From CAVQBP01 sp964448105 (GTDB lineage: Bacteria > Bacteroidota > Ignavibacteria > Ignavibacteriales > Ignavibacteriaceae): DNA of 56,203 bases. The stretch spans positions 1 to 56,203 of the forward strand of contig CAYUVK010000021.1 in NCBI GenBank assembly GCA_964448105.1. Direction: 5' to 3'. A program made the translations under genes and the position numbers. Positions 6,786 through 16,596 of this stretch are shown piece by piece. How positions within the stretch are numbered: the stretch's first letter is position 1; every line of letters starts with the position of its first letter. A model generated the notes under the pieces. It did not search any database, was not told the DNA's origin, and worked only from the letters and a program-made list of their open reading frames with translations.

Positions 6786-8294
6786 ATGGATTTTAAATCA
6801 ATTCATACTTTAGGCGAATTAAAAGGAAGCGGTTATAAAAGCAGATCAATAAAAGATGAGTTAAGAAACAACTTAATTTGTTCACTAAAAAAAGGAACAA
6901 ATCCTTTCGGCGGAATTATCGGATATGAAGAAACCGTTATTCCCGATATTCAAACCGCTATTTTATCAAGGCATAACATTATTCTGCTTGGATTGAGAGG
7001 ACAGGCTAAAACTAAAATTGCACGTCTTCTAATCAATTTGCTTGATGAATATATTCCAATCGTTGCAGGTTCGGAATTAAACGATGATCCGCTTCATCCT
7101 TTATCAAGAATAGCAAAAGACTTAATTAATGCACACGGGGATGATACTAAGATTGAATGGGTTCACCGGTCCGAAAGATACACGGAAAAGTTAGCTACCC
7201 CGGATGTTTCCGTCGCAGATCTAATCGGTGATGTCGATCCTATTAAAGCTGCATCACTTAAACTTCCCTATTCCGATGAGCGGGTGATTCATTTCGGATT
7301 AATTCCCCGTTCGCACCGTTCTATCTTTGTAATTAATGAATTGCCGGATTTACAGGCCAGGATTCAGGTAGCCCTTTTTAATATTCTCCAGGAAAATGAT
7401 ATTCAAATAAGAGGTTTTAAAATAAGACTTCCACTCGACATTCAATTTGTGTTTACGGCAAACCCTGAAGATTATACAAACCGTGGTTCGATTGTAACTC
7501 CGTTAAAAGATAGAATCGACAGCCAGATATTGACTCACTACCCAAAATCTGTTCACATATCAAGACAGATTACTGCTCAGGAATCGATGCTTACGAAGGA
7601 ACAGAAAGAGTCTATAAAAGAAAGCGAATTATTGAATGACTTAATTGAGCAAATTGCTTTTGAAGCAAGGCAGAGCGAATATATAGATGCCAAGAGCGGC
7701 GTATCTGCGAGGTTAACAATTTCTGCTTACGAGAATCTTATCAGTACTGCCGAAAGGCGTATGATAATTAATAATGAGCATGAAGCTCACCTGAGAATTT
7801 CTGATTTGTATGGAGTTATTCCATCAATAACGGGAAAGATAGAACTTGTTTATGAAGGTGAGCAGGAAGGACCATCCAAAGTAGCGCATATTTTAATAGG
7901 CAAAGCTATTCGCGGTTTATTCGAAAACTATTTTCCTACGCCCGATAAAATAAAAAAGAGCCAGCAATCCAATCCTTACCAGGAAATTATAAACTGGTTC
8001 AACAAAGGGAACATGGTTGATATAATGAATAATGTTACGGAAAAGGAATATGAAAAAACTTTAAATAATGTGCCCGGGTTAAAGGATATAGTTAAAAAAT
8101 ATCATCCGAAATTAAACGGGAATTATCAATTGTTATTGATGGAGTTTATACTGCACGGACTTTCCGAATACTCCATGTTAAGTAAATTCCGGCTTGAGAA
8201 CGGTCTTCAATTTAAAGATATGCTAAGCTCTATGTTTTCCATTTCTTCAAAAGAAGAAGATGATGATGACCTGGATACGGATTTATACAGGTAG
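6786..8294 (+). CDS. MoxR/Mg-chelatase-like AAA+ ATPase
   Basis: A 502-aa AAA+ protein. The P-loop is GLRGQAKTK (69-77). The Walker B strand reads FVINELPDL, with Asn in place of the usual Asp before the catalytic Glu; from memory this NELPDL form is typical of this subfamily. Sensor 1 is FTANPEDYTNRG. It is followed by a lid domain and a C-terminal helical extension ending in an acidic tail. It pairs with the upstream VWA gene (59 bases away), a classic MoxR-VWA or ChlI/ChlD-like arrangement. No chlorophyll genes are present, so cobalt or magnesium chelation is not implied. A palindromic repeat follows, then the convergent S10 peptidase gene. Confidence 0.9.
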   Translation: MDFKSIHTLGELKGSGYKSRSIKDELRNNLICSLKKGTNPFGGIIGYEETVIPDIQTAILSRHNIILLGLRGQAKTKIARLLINLLDEYIPIVAGSELNDDPLHPLSRIAKDLINAHGDDTKIEWVHRSERYTEKLATPDVSVADLIGDVDPIKAASLKLPYSDERVIHFGLIPRSHRSIFVINELPDLQARIQVALFNILQENDIQIRGFKIRLPLDIQFVFTANPEDYTNRGSIVTPLKDRIDSQILTHYPKSVHISRQITAQESMLTKEQKESIKESELLNDLIEQIAFEARQSEYIDAKSGVSARLTISAYENLISTAERRMIINNEHEAHLRISDLYGVIPSITGKIELVYEGEQEGPSKVAHILIGKAIRGLFENYFPTPDKIKKSQQSNPYQEIINWFNKGNMVDIMNNVTEKEYEKTLNNVPGLKDIVKKYHPKLNGNYQLLLMEFILHGLSEYSMLSKFRLENGLQFKDMLSSMFSISSKEEDDDDLDTDLYR

Positions 8295-8302
8295 ATAATT
8301 GA

Positions 8303-8340
8303 AATTTGTCAATCTAAGCTTGGTCGAAGATTGACAAATT
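8303..8340. repeat. REP-like palindrome, copy 3 (between convergent genes)
   Basis: Perfect 13-base arms AATTTGTCAATCT and AGATTGACAAATT enclose AAGCTTGGTCGA, a variant of the TGAGCTTGTCGA core seen at 34-60. The element sits between the convergent AAA ATPase and S10 peptidase genes and could slow transcription from both sides, although no T-run follows it. Confidence 0.7.
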
Positions 8341-8420
8341 ATGCATTTATTAATGAAGATGATATTGTAATAAATCAAGTAAGCATCATACCGTAAGGTT
8401 TTAACCGGCATAATTATTTT

Positions 8421-10004
8421 TTAATGTGTATCAGCAATAAACCTAACCACGTTGTCGTGCAGTTTTTTGTGCGATTCAGGGTGGAGGTAAACCATATGCC
8501 CTGATTCGTAGAATGCATAAGATATATTTTTCTGCAGGGAAACCGGCATTGGAAGGTGGTGCATTTCATAAACACCTTCGAAATAAGGCGTTGCCAAATC
8601 GAAATATCCCAAGTTTAACATCACTTTCATTTTGGGATTATATATCATTGCTGATGCCAGGTCGGGCATTACATTGGGAAATAAGTTATCATACTTATCA
8701 CCAAAAGCCTGGTGAACAGCAAGGTGCCTGTAATCCCATTTTTCCCATAAAGCTGTTTCGGTTACGTAATTTGTTTTTTCCTTAAAGTTCAATGTTGTAC
8801 GAACATAATTGTTGAATGTAGATGTTATGGCCGAACTGATCGTTGCAGCTTGTGGATCATACAAAGGAAACTCACCTAACGGATCCATGCTAAGTCCCGG
8901 ATAGCGTGTATCTAATCTACCGGTTATGCGATCATCATTTGCCAACAATGTTTTTTCGAAATCATAACCGGTAATACGTAAATTTGCTCTTCGAATATAC
9001 GTAACGGGTAAACCCGAATATTGATGCAGCTTTTCTGCAATATGTGTAAATGCTGCCGTATCGAGCATTGAGCCTTTATTTAATGCAAGGGCATATTCAT
9101 TCATAGCAAAATCTTCCACTTCTTTAAGAAACGGTTCCAATTTCTCCGGATGATTTGGCAGTTTATGATAATACCAAGCCGTAGCAGCACAAGATGGCAA
9201 TGCTAGTTCATAAGCTAAATCATTGCCCGGATTTTCGGTGACCAAATCAGTTGTATTTCCGAAATCCAGTATCTGCGAAAGCAGAATTACCCCGTTGAGA
9301 TCCACATTATCTTTGATTTCCAGGATATTGGAAACAGCAGCGGAACGGAAAGTACCGTAACTTTCTCCGAATAAATATTTCGGCGAATTCCAGCGATTAT
9401 AAGCGGATAAAAAATTTTTAATGAATTGAGCAAAAGCATTAGCATCCCGATCAACGCTGTAAAAATCTTCAGGCTTACCTATACCGCCTTTGTCTTTTGT
9501 TAAAATTTTACTGAATCCTGTTCCCGGTGCATCTATAAAAATTAGGTCGCTCGCATCTAATAGACTGTAATCGTTGTTTACGGTTTTGTACGGAGCGCTT
9601 ACTCTCGAGGTATCTTCCAAATAAGTACGCCTTGGGCCCCAGGCTGCCATATGCAGCCAAATAGAAGAACTACCGGGACCGCCGTTATATATAAAAGTAA
9701 CAGGCCTTTCATTTTCATTTGTTACGCCCGATTTAAAATACGCTACGTAAAACATACTGCATGTTGGTTTATCTACTGAGTCCTTTAATATAATTGTTCC
9801 GGCTATTGCTTCATAATTTATGTTATTACCTTCTACAGTTACTGTACCTTGTGTTATTGATTTTTGTGGTTCTAATAAGGACGTATCTATATTATCGGTT
9901 AATATTTTTGCTACAGATACTTTTTTTTCAGTTTGAGCATTCACCTGTATCCCGCTAATTGCAAGACACGTTATAGTGATCAATAATAATTTAAAAATGT
10001 TCAT
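8421..10004 (-). CDS. Secreted S10 family serine carboxypeptidase
   Basis: A 527-aa alpha/beta-hydrolase-fold exopeptidase. The signal peptide covers about residues 1-23 (ends VNAQ). The oxyanion-hole segment is YNGGPGSSS (about 106-114), the nucleophile is Ser215 in GESYG, and the Asp and His candidates lie in GYFDLATPYF and ESGHMVYLHP near the C terminus. This is the complete triad of the S10 family, which removes C-terminal residues, often at acid pH. AAGGGA stands about 14 bases before the ATG. The enzyme probably feeds on peptides outside the cell. It is a single gene, convergent with the AAA ATPase gene. Confidence 0.93.
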   Translation of the reverse strand: MNIFKLLLITITCLAISGIQVNAQTEKKVSVAKILTDNIDTSLLEPQKSITQGTVTVEGNNINYEAIAGTIILKDSVDKPTCSMFYVAYFKSGVTNENERPVTFIYNGGPGSSSIWLHMAAWGPRRTYLEDTSRVSAPYKTVNNDYSLLDASDLIFIDAPGTGFSKILTKDKGGIGKPEDFYSVDRDANAFAQFIKNFLSAYNRWNSPKYLFGESYGTFRSAAVSNILEIKDNVDLNGVILLSQILDFGNTTDLVTENPGNDLAYELALPSCAATAWYYHKLPNHPEKLEPFLKEVEDFAMNEYALALNKGSMLDTAAFTHIAEKLHQYSGLPVTYIRRANLRITGYDFEKTLLANDDRITGRLDTRYPGLSMDPLGEFPLYDPQAATISSAITSTFNNYVRTTLNFKEKTNYVTETALWEKWDYRHLAVHQAFGDKYDNLFPNVMPDLASAMIYNPKMKVMLNLGYFDLATPYFEGVYEMHHLPMPVSLQKNISYAFYESGHMVYLHPESHKKLHDNVVRFIADTH

Positions 10005-10338
10005 TTTATTTGGTTTCCCTTATTTGTAAATATTTGTTACTTGCTTTTAAAATGGGACTTTGATACTAAAAGGAATTCAGGAAACTTCAATTGATCTTAG
10101 CAGACATATTTAATATGCCGCTGTTAAATTTCTATCTGCAGATTTTTTAAAAAGACTCTATTATAATCTTGGTATAATCTACATTTTTTCTTGTGATTAC
10201 TAATACAAGATCACTACGCATTAATAAAATCAATCTTTAAGGAGATAGGTTTTGAATTTTCGAAATTGTCGAAGGATTTGCTCTTGATTTCGGCATAAAT
10301 AAGCAAAGAGCATGAAACTCATCGCTATCAATTCATAT
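10005..10338. other. Intergenic region between S10 peptidase and glgP
   Basis: The region is 334 bases, AT-rich, with no gene I can support. AAGGAGAT at about 10240 precedes only an 11-codon TTG frame, which is too short to call. TTTGCTCT and AGAGCA words around 10273-10312 could form a loose hairpin downstream of glgP, but there is no convincing terminator. ATTGTCGAAGGAT near 10268 resembles a remnant of the REP core. Confidence 0.4.
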
Positions 10339-12906
10339 TTAATTAGCCCAATAAACAACACCAAGTTCAAACGGATTTATAAGTAAATTATTTTTCGGAA
10401 CAATTCTTATTGTAAATCCTTTTTGCCCGCTGCTTTGAGAAACTATATTCCCGGTATACAGGTAATATCCGTTCGATTTTTTTGAATTGGAATTCATAAT
10501 TACAGTAGTGCTGTAATTTGGATCATCCTGTTTATCTACAGGGCCAAAATATAATTGAACCTCAACATCTTCAGGGGTTAAATTACCGAGATCAATTTCT
10601 GCTTTAACCGGGAAATCTTCTCCCACAAAAACCTGCTTGGGACTTCCATTTGTTAATGTATTTATCACTTTAATCTGTGACCAATTTTGTTTTATTCTCT
10701 CTTTCCAGCTGGCAAGCTCTTTTACCGTATTTCCTTCCTTTTCAATTAATATGCTTCTCTTTTTAAACGAGGGGGCATAGTATTTTTCAAAATATTCACG
10801 GGCCATCCTGTGAGTATTAAAGAAAGGACCCAATTTTTTCATTGAGCTTTTAACCATAGAGATCCAGCCGCGCGGCAACTTATCTTCGCCGAGTGCATAA
10901 AACAAAGGTACAATTTGATTTTCAAGTGTATTATAAAATTGTCTTGATTCCAGTTCATCCTGGTAATCAGGATCGATATATTCTTCTCCGTTTCCGATTT
11001 TCCATCCCACTTCCGGGTCAAAACCTTCGTCCCACCAACCGTCAAGAATGCTGAAATTTAATCCACCATTTGATATAATTTTCATCCCTGAAGTTCCGCT
11101 TGCTTCCAAAGGTCTTCGCGGATTATTAAGCCAGATATCACATCCTTCAACCAGGTATCTTGCTACATTTAGATCATAATTTTCAATGAAGACAACCTTC
11201 CTTCTAAACCGGTCTTCTTTTGCAATTTGAACAATCTCCTGAATAAGTCTTTTTCCCTCATCATCTTTAGGATGGGCTTTCCCCGAAAAAATAAATTGAA
11301 CCGGGTATTCCTTATCGTTAATAATATCAGAGAGACGTTCAATATCTCTAAAAATTAATGTTGCTCTTTTGTAAGTTGCAAATCTCCTTGCAAAACCAAT
11401 TGTTAGAGCACTCGGATTTAAGACTTCGGTTGCTCTTTCAATTTCAGCCTGGCTGCCGCCTCTGGATATTATTTGCTTTCTTAGCCTGCTTCTTGCAAAA
11501 GCTACGAGCCTTTCTCTTCTTCTTTCATGAGTCCGCCACAATTCTTCATCGGGTATCCGGTCTACTCTTTCCCAGAGTTCTTTTAAAGAAGGATTCTCAA
11601 TCCACTTTTCACCCAAATATTGAATAAATAATTGTTCCATTTCCCTGGATATGTGAGAACGAATATGAATTCCGTTTGTAACATGACCGATGGGAATTTC
11701 ATTAAAAGGAACACCCCTATAACCGGAAACCCACATCTTCTTTGAGACTGAACTATGCAGCTTACTTACACCGTTTACATAGCCAGCAGTGTTCATAGCC
11801 AGATGAGCCATATTAAAAACACTTGACTGTTTATCTTTGTAAATAGTACCGAGAGAATAAAATTCTTCGCCTGATATTTTTAATTCATTTTTATAATATG
11901 AACCAAGATACTTCTCTACCAGCTCATTTGAAAAAACATCTATTCCTGCAGGTACAGGAGTGTGGGTTGTAAATATATTTGAATAATATCCTATTTCCTT
12001 TGCTTCTTTATAACTTAAACCCGACTGCTGAATTAAGAGCCTCATTCTTTCAAGGGATAGAAAAGCCGAATGTCCTTCATTCATATGACAAACCATTGGT
12101 TTAGTACCCATTGCATGAAGGGTTCTTATTCCGCCGATACCTAAAATTATTTCCTGCTGAATTCTTGTTTCAACATTACCGCCGTACAATGTTTCGGTAA
12201 TTTTCCTGTCGGTTTCGGAATTTAAATTAATATTGGTATCCAGCAAGAAAAGCGGTACTCGGCCAACCTGTATCTTCCAGACCTGGAAGAATACTTCCCT
12301 ATCGAAAAATGTAACAGATACTATTAAAGATTCGCCATCTTTATTCAGAACACGCTGCATCGGAAGATTATCAAAATCATTTATTTCATATCTTTCAAGC
12401 TGCCAGCCATCCGAATTTAAATACTGCTGGAAATAACCGACTTTATACAGCAGCCCGATTCCAATTAATGGAATACCTAAATCACTTGAAGCTTTTAAAT
12501 GATCCCCGGCTAAAACTCCCAGCCCACCGGAATAATTCTGCAAACATTCGGTTAAGCCGAATTCTGCAGAGAAATAAACAATATTAAATGAACCGCTGTC
12601 TTCATAGGATTTTTGATACCATGTCTTTTCTTTCAAATATTCCTGAAGTGAATTATAAACCCTGTTCAAATGAGAACAAAACCCATCATCATGAGAAACA
12701 TCTTCAAGACGGCTCTGGCTCATGTTTCCAAGCATCATTACAGGGTTATGGTTTGTCTCCACCCATAAATCTCTATCCAGTCTTCTGAATAATTCTCTCG
12801 CATCCGGATTCCACGACCAATTCAGGTTATAGGCAATTTCTCTTAACTTTTCCAGGTTTTTAGGGAGGGAAGGAACTACGTGATAGGTACCTAAAAATTT
12901 ATACAT
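10339..12906 (-). CDS. glgP: Alpha-glucan phosphorylase (GT35, DUF3417 type)
   Basis: Releases glucose 1-phosphate from glycogen or maltodextrins using pyridoxal phosphate. The 855-aa protein belongs to the form with an N-terminal DUF3417-type segment (NLNWSWNPDARELFRRLD, about 28-45) found in many bacteria and archaea. The PLP-lysine region EASGTSGMKIISNGGLN and the active-site stretch LDGWWDEGFD are present, as are GFARRFATYKRA and NNPRRPLEASG. The last ~100 residues form a beta-rich tail, as in other members of this form. It stands alone on the minus strand, with no other glycogen gene nearby. Confidence 0.95.
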   Translation of the reverse strand: MYKFLGTYHVVPSLPKNLEKLREIAYNLNWSWNPDARELFRRLDRDLWVETNHNPVMMLGNMSQSRLEDVSHDDGFCSHLNRVYNSLQEYLKEKTWYQKSYEDSGSFNIVYFSAEFGLTECLQNYSGGLGVLAGDHLKASSDLGIPLIGIGLLYKVGYFQQYLNSDGWQLERYEINDFDNLPMQRVLNKDGESLIVSVTFFDREVFFQVWKIQVGRVPLFLLDTNINLNSETDRKITETLYGGNVETRIQQEIILGIGGIRTLHAMGTKPMVCHMNEGHSAFLSLERMRLLIQQSGLSYKEAKEIGYYSNIFTTHTPVPAGIDVFSNELVEKYLGSYYKNELKISGEEFYSLGTIYKDKQSSVFNMAHLAMNTAGYVNGVSKLHSSVSKKMWVSGYRGVPFNEIPIGHVTNGIHIRSHISREMEQLFIQYLGEKWIENPSLKELWERVDRIPDEELWRTHERRRERLVAFARSRLRKQIISRGGSQAEIERATEVLNPSALTIGFARRFATYKRATLIFRDIERLSDIINDKEYPVQFIFSGKAHPKDDEGKRLIQEIVQIAKEDRFRRKVVFIENYDLNVARYLVEGCDIWLNNPRRPLEASGTSGMKIISNGGLNFSILDGWWDEGFDPEVGWKIGNGEEYIDPDYQDELESRQFYNTLENQIVPLFYALGEDKLPRGWISMVKSSMKKLGPFFNTHRMAREYFEKYYAPSFKKRSILIEKEGNTVKELASWKERIKQNWSQIKVINTLTNGSPKQVFVGEDFPVKAEIDLGNLTPEDVEVQLYFGPVDKQDDPNYSTTVIMNSNSKKSNGYYLYTGNIVSQSSGQKGFTIRIVPKNNLLINPFELGVVYWAN

Positions 12907-13079
12907 TTCTGCTCCGATACTAAATAATAACCTTTAAGACTTGTAAAAACAAAAAATTCAATTTGAAAATATAATTATAAAAATCTTCTCGAAAAAAATA
13001 TTTACAGATTTAATGAAATTCTTTTGATATGAATTTAAAGATATGTTTCCCTAAAAATTATTAAAAATAATTTTAATTA

Positions 13080-14453
13080 TTAAATAGTTTTCGAATACTT
13101 AGTAACTTCTTTGTTATTATCAATATATGCATCAAATTTCATTGCAATATTTCGGATCAGCAATCTGCCCATTTCGGTTACTTCCAATTTACCGCTATTT
13201 AATTTTATCAGCCCATCCGCTTCCATTTCATCAAAACGCTGCAATTCATTAAAAAAATAATCTTTAAAGTTTATATTAAATTTCTTTTCTACAACAGGAA
13301 AATTTAATTCAAAATCGCACATCAACCTCATAATAACATATCTTCTAATCCTGTCATCTAAACTTAAACGGTATCCTTTTGCGGTAGGTAATAAATTATT
13401 ATCCAGAGCATTATAATATTCATTTTCCGTTTTATAATTTTGCGCAAAAATATCCTGCACCTGGCTAATCCCGGTAATTCCCATTGCAAATAAATCAGTA
13501 TCGGGATAAGTGCTGTAACCCTGGAAATTCCTGTACATTTTCTTCTCATTAAGCGCAATGGATAATTCATCATCAGGTTTTGCAAAATGATCCATCCCTA
13601 TAAAAATATACCCGGCTTCGGTCAGCTTTTCAATTGTAAGCTGTAATATATTTAACTTTGTTTCTGCAGATGGTAAATCGTCTGCATTTATTAAAGCCAT
13701 ATGTTTTTTCATCCAGGGAACATGTGCATAATTAAAGACAGCAATTCTTTCCGGTGATATTTTTATAACTTTGTCCAAAGTATTGCTAAAGGATTCGAGA
13801 CTTTGAAAAGGCAAACCGTACATTAAGTCAATATTCATGCTTAAAAAGCCTAAGTCTCTTATCCACTCAACGGTTTGATTTGTTACATTATCAGGCTGGA
13901 TCCTGTTTACAGCTTCCTGGACTTTTATATCAAAATCCTGCACGCCTAAGCTTATCCTATTAAATCCGTTTTCTCTTAAAGCTGCAAGATGTTCTCTTGT
14001 TAACTCACGCGGATCAATTTCACAGCTGATTTCTGCATTATCTTTAAATGAAAAAGTTTTCTGAATATATGATGCAAGTTCATTTATTTCTTGCGGTGAA
14101 AGATGAGTTGGTGTTCCCCCGCCCCAATGAAGCTGTATAACCTTTTTGCTGTCTACGGCGTATTCTTTTATAAAATCGATTTCTCTTTTTAAATAATCCA
14201 GGTATTTTTTTATTCTATCCCTGTTTCTTGTAATAATCATATTGCAGCCGCAGAAATAACAAAGAGTATCACAAAACGGGAGATGGAAATAAAGTGATAA
14301 ATCCTGTGTTGAATCTTTCCTGCTTACCTTGATTTCATCCAAATAGTCATTATATGTAAAAGTATTATTAAATAGCAGAGCTGTAGGATAGCTTGTATAT
14401 CGCGGACCGGGAACATTATACTTCCTATATTTTTTCATATCAAATTTGAACAT
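13080..14453 (-). CDS. hemN: Oxygen-independent coproporphyrinogen III oxidase
   Basis: A radical-SAM enzyme that decarboxylates coproporphyrinogen III to protoporphyrinogen IX without oxygen in heme synthesis. The 457-aa length fits. The [4Fe-4S]/SAM motif is Cys61-x3-Cys65-x2-Cys68-x-Cys70 (CDTLCYFCGC). The N-terminal GPRYTSYPTA and the later LHWGGGTPTHLS motif are typical of true HemN rather than HemW. I chose the ATG at 14453 over an in-frame TTG at 14459 because GGAAGG lies nine bases before the ATG but only three before the TTG. The gene supplies heme for the cytochromes of this window under low oxygen. It is divergent from the CoA-transferase gene, with a hairpin between them. Confidence 0.95.
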   Translation of the reverse strand: MFKFDMKKYRKYNVPGPRYTSYPTALLFNNTFTYNDYLDEIKVSRKDSTQDLSLYFHLPFCDTLCYFCGCNMIITRNRDRIKKYLDYLKREIDFIKEYAVDSKKVIQLHWGGGTPTHLSPQEINELASYIQKTFSFKDNAEISCEIDPRELTREHLAALRENGFNRISLGVQDFDIKVQEAVNRIQPDNVTNQTVEWIRDLGFLSMNIDLMYGLPFQSLESFSNTLDKVIKISPERIAVFNYAHVPWMKKHMALINADDLPSAETKLNILQLTIEKLTEAGYIFIGMDHFAKPDDELSIALNEKKMYRNFQGYSTYPDTDLFAMGITGISQVQDIFAQNYKTENEYYNALDNNLLPTAKGYRLSLDDRIRRYVIMRLMCDFELNFPVVEKKFNINFKDYFFNELQRFDEMEADGLIKLNSGKLEVTEMGRLLIRNIAMKFDAYIDNNKEVTKYSKTI

Positions 14454-14500
14454 AACCAATCGCCTTCCGGTAAATAATTCACATAATCAATTTAGACATA

Positions 14501-14527
14501 TGCCAGTCACCTTTAAGGTGACCGGCA
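14501..14527. promoter_or_regulatory. Palindrome between divergent hemN and CoA-transferase genes
   Basis: Arms TGCCAGTCACC (14501-14511) and GGTGACCGGCA (14517-14527) pair over 11 positions with one mismatch around loop TTTAA. It lies 48 bases upstream of hemN and 219 bases upstream of the CoA-transferase gene. It could be an operator, a transcript-leader hairpin or a dispersed palindromic repeat. No second copy was noticed in the window. Confidence 0.55.
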
Positions 14528-14746
14528 CATAAATATATGGTAAAATAATTATTATTCGCCATTATTAAAAGATAATTATTTCTCAACACTGGGAACATTT
14601 GTTTTTTATTTCCACCTTGTGCAAAAATATTAAAATAAATGTTTATTATTTCATCTTTAGATTAAGCTTTTTTATGGTATGTACTTTGCCTCCATAATAT
14701 CAATAAAATTATAGCAAAAAACTTATTATAATGAGGCAAAAAGTTT

Positions 14747-16072
14747 ATGAAATGGATAGACTCATATAAATCCAAATTATGCTCTGCAGAAAAAGCTGTT
14801 TATACAATTCAATCCAACCAGCGGGTGTATGTTCACCCGGGTTGTGCCACTCCCGATGTTCTGTTAAATGCAATGTGTAATCTCGACAAACGTTTGGAAA
14901 ATGTTGAAGTAATTCATTTGTTAACTTTAGGGATTTCTCCTTATTCTACACCGGAGATGGCCGGAAGATTCAGACATAATGCGCTTTTCATTGGCAAAAA
15001 TGTTAGAAAAGCTATAAATGAAGGGAGAGCTGATTTCACCCCCGTGTTCCTTTTTGAAATACCTTATCTTTTTCTGCGCAATATTTTACCTATTGATGTT
15101 GCTCTAATAAATGTTTCTCCACCCGATAAATACGGTTACTGCAGCTTTGGAGTTGGCGTGGAATGTACGAAGACCGCAACCGAATGTGCTAAGATTGTAA
15201 TAGCACAAATAAACCCAAAAATGCCGAGAACCCTGGGAGATTCTTTTATACATATTGATAAAATTGATTATTGTGTTGAAGTTGATCAACCTTTAAATGA
15301 ATTTAGACATAATGAGAAGGATTTATCTGAAGAAGAAAAAGACATCTACGAAAAAATCGGTATGAATATAAGTTCTCTCATCGAGGATGGCTCAACTTTG
15401 CAGCTTGGTATCGGCTACATACCAAACGCAGTCTTACATTATCTTAGAGATAAAGAAGATCTAGGAATTCATACGGAAATGTTTTCGGATGGCGTAATCA
15501 ACTTGATTGAAGACGGGATAATTACAAACGAAAGAAAAACTTTTCACAAAGGGAAAATAACATCTTCCTTTGTGTTAGGTACACGAAAACTTTTTGATTA
15601 CATTGATAATGACCCGATAATGGAATTTCATCCTTCCCATTATATAAATGATCCGTTCATTATAGCAAAGAATGAAAAGATGGTAGCAATAAATTCGGCT
15701 ATTGAAGTTGATTTAACAGGGCAAGTTTGTGCCGACTCAATAGGGCCAAAATTCTACAGCGGTTTCGGCGGCCAGCTTGATTTTATACGCGGAGCTTCAA
15801 GAAGCAAAGGCGGCAAACCAATAATAGCGCTTCCGTCTACAGCCAGGAATTCTATGTGCTCACGGATAGTTCCATTCCTTTCTAAAGGTGCAGGTGTTAC
15901 TACAACAAGAGGTGACGTTCATTATGTTGTTACGGAATACGGTATTGCAGATTTATACGGAAAAACAATAAGGCAGAGAGCAAAAGCTTTAATAGATATT
16001 GCTCATCCTAAATTTAGAGAAGAATTAAGCAGTGAGCTTTCCGAAGCGTACCTAAACAAATCAATGGTGTAA
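14747..16072 (+). CDS. Acetyl-CoA hydrolase/transferase family protein
   Basis: A 441-aa family I CoA-transferase of the Cat1/AbfT (4-hydroxybutyrate or succinate:acetyl-CoA) type. Two CoA-transferase subdomains are fused. The catalytic glutamate that forms the CoA thioester is Glu244 in GIHTEMFSDG. The glycine-rich FYSGFGGQLDFIRGA and the VTEYGIADLYGKT motifs are typical of the C-terminal half. It swaps CoA between carboxylic acids, for example acetate and succinate or butyrate; the exact substrate cannot be read from sequence. It is monocistronic, with a likely terminator 11 bases after the stop. The start is ATG at 14747, preceded by the weak site GAGGCAAAAAG. Confidence 0.93.
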   Translation: MKWIDSYKSKLCSAEKAVYTIQSNQRVYVHPGCATPDVLLNAMCNLDKRLENVEVIHLLTLGISPYSTPEMAGRFRHNALFIGKNVRKAINEGRADFTPVFLFEIPYLFLRNILPIDVALINVSPPDKYGYCSFGVGVECTKTATECAKIVIAQINPKMPRTLGDSFIHIDKIDYCVEVDQPLNEFRHNEKDLSEEEKDIYEKIGMNISSLIEDGSTLQLGIGYIPNAVLHYLRDKEDLGIHTEMFSDGVINLIEDGIITNERKTFHKGKITSSFVLGTRKLFDYIDNDPIMEFHPSHYINDPFIIAKNEKMVAINSAIEVDLTGQVCADSIGPKFYSGFGGQLDFIRGASRSKGGKPIIALPSTARNSMCSRIVPFLSKGAGVTTTRGDVHYVVTEYGIADLYGKTIRQRAKALIDIAHPKFREELSSELSEAYLNKSMV

Positions 16073-16082
16073 TAAATTTTTT

Positions 16083-16140
16083 CGGGTAAAATAATCCTTC
16101 GTTTTTATTGATACTATTTCACCCGATTTTCTTCTAACTA
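16083..16140 (+). terminator. Probable terminator of the CoA-transferase gene
   Basis: CGGGTAAAATA (16083-16093) pairs with TATTTCACCCG (16125-16135) with one mismatch. The loop is long (31 bases) and ATTTT follows. It is weaker than the clpP terminator but well placed. Confidence 0.55.
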
Positions 16141-16596
16141 TTCTGAATTAAAATCCCTTCCAAATGTTTTTTAAATAATTATAAAATTTTATTGAAAATT
16201 AATTTTTTTCATTTTAATTTGAAATCATCTCAAAAGAAAGTAAGTAACCGGAAGAGAATTTGAAAAAGATATCAATTTAGGACTGGCCGGTAAAATTATT
16301 GGCCATTCGGAAACATCTATGACATTTATTTTAGCTTTAATACGTATTATAAAATATAGAACAAAGCTGTATTAAAAATTTTGGTATAAATATCAGGGAT
16401 TTTTTACTAATTATCCCCTTTTTTTTACAAAAATTAAATACTATTTTTGTCACGGAAAAAATAGTTTTGATCAATTAAATTTTTACAGATCGACTCTTCA
16501 AATAAATTACATATCCCAACTGAATTGGAAAATTTTGAATAAATAATGATCATTTCAGAGTTTAAGAGCTAAAGTAAAAGAAATATTTGTACTTTC
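16141..16596. other. Intergenic region upstream of the PAS histidine kinase
   Basis: About 455 bases, very AT-rich, no gene recognised. GGACTGGCCGGTAAAA...TTGGCCATTCGG around 16281-16311 can form a short TGGCC/GGCCA stem. No known riboswitch, sigma-54 promoter or operator was recognised. It presumably holds the promoter of the kinase gene. Confidence 0.4.

Noticed and set aside
6786..8294. AAA protein as magnesium chelatase for chlorophyll synthesis
   Set aside because: No BchH or other pigment genes are nearby, and the NELPDL Walker B belongs to a different subfamily.
8513..8785. 90-aa plus-strand frame inside the S10 peptidase gene
   Set aside because: It lies wholly antisense to a gene with complete catalytic motifs; it is a shadow frame.
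13080..14459. hemN start at TTG 14459
   Set aside because: The ribosome site GGAAGG is only three bases from that codon, while the ATG at 14453 has nine-base spacing and gives the usual MFKFDMKKY start.
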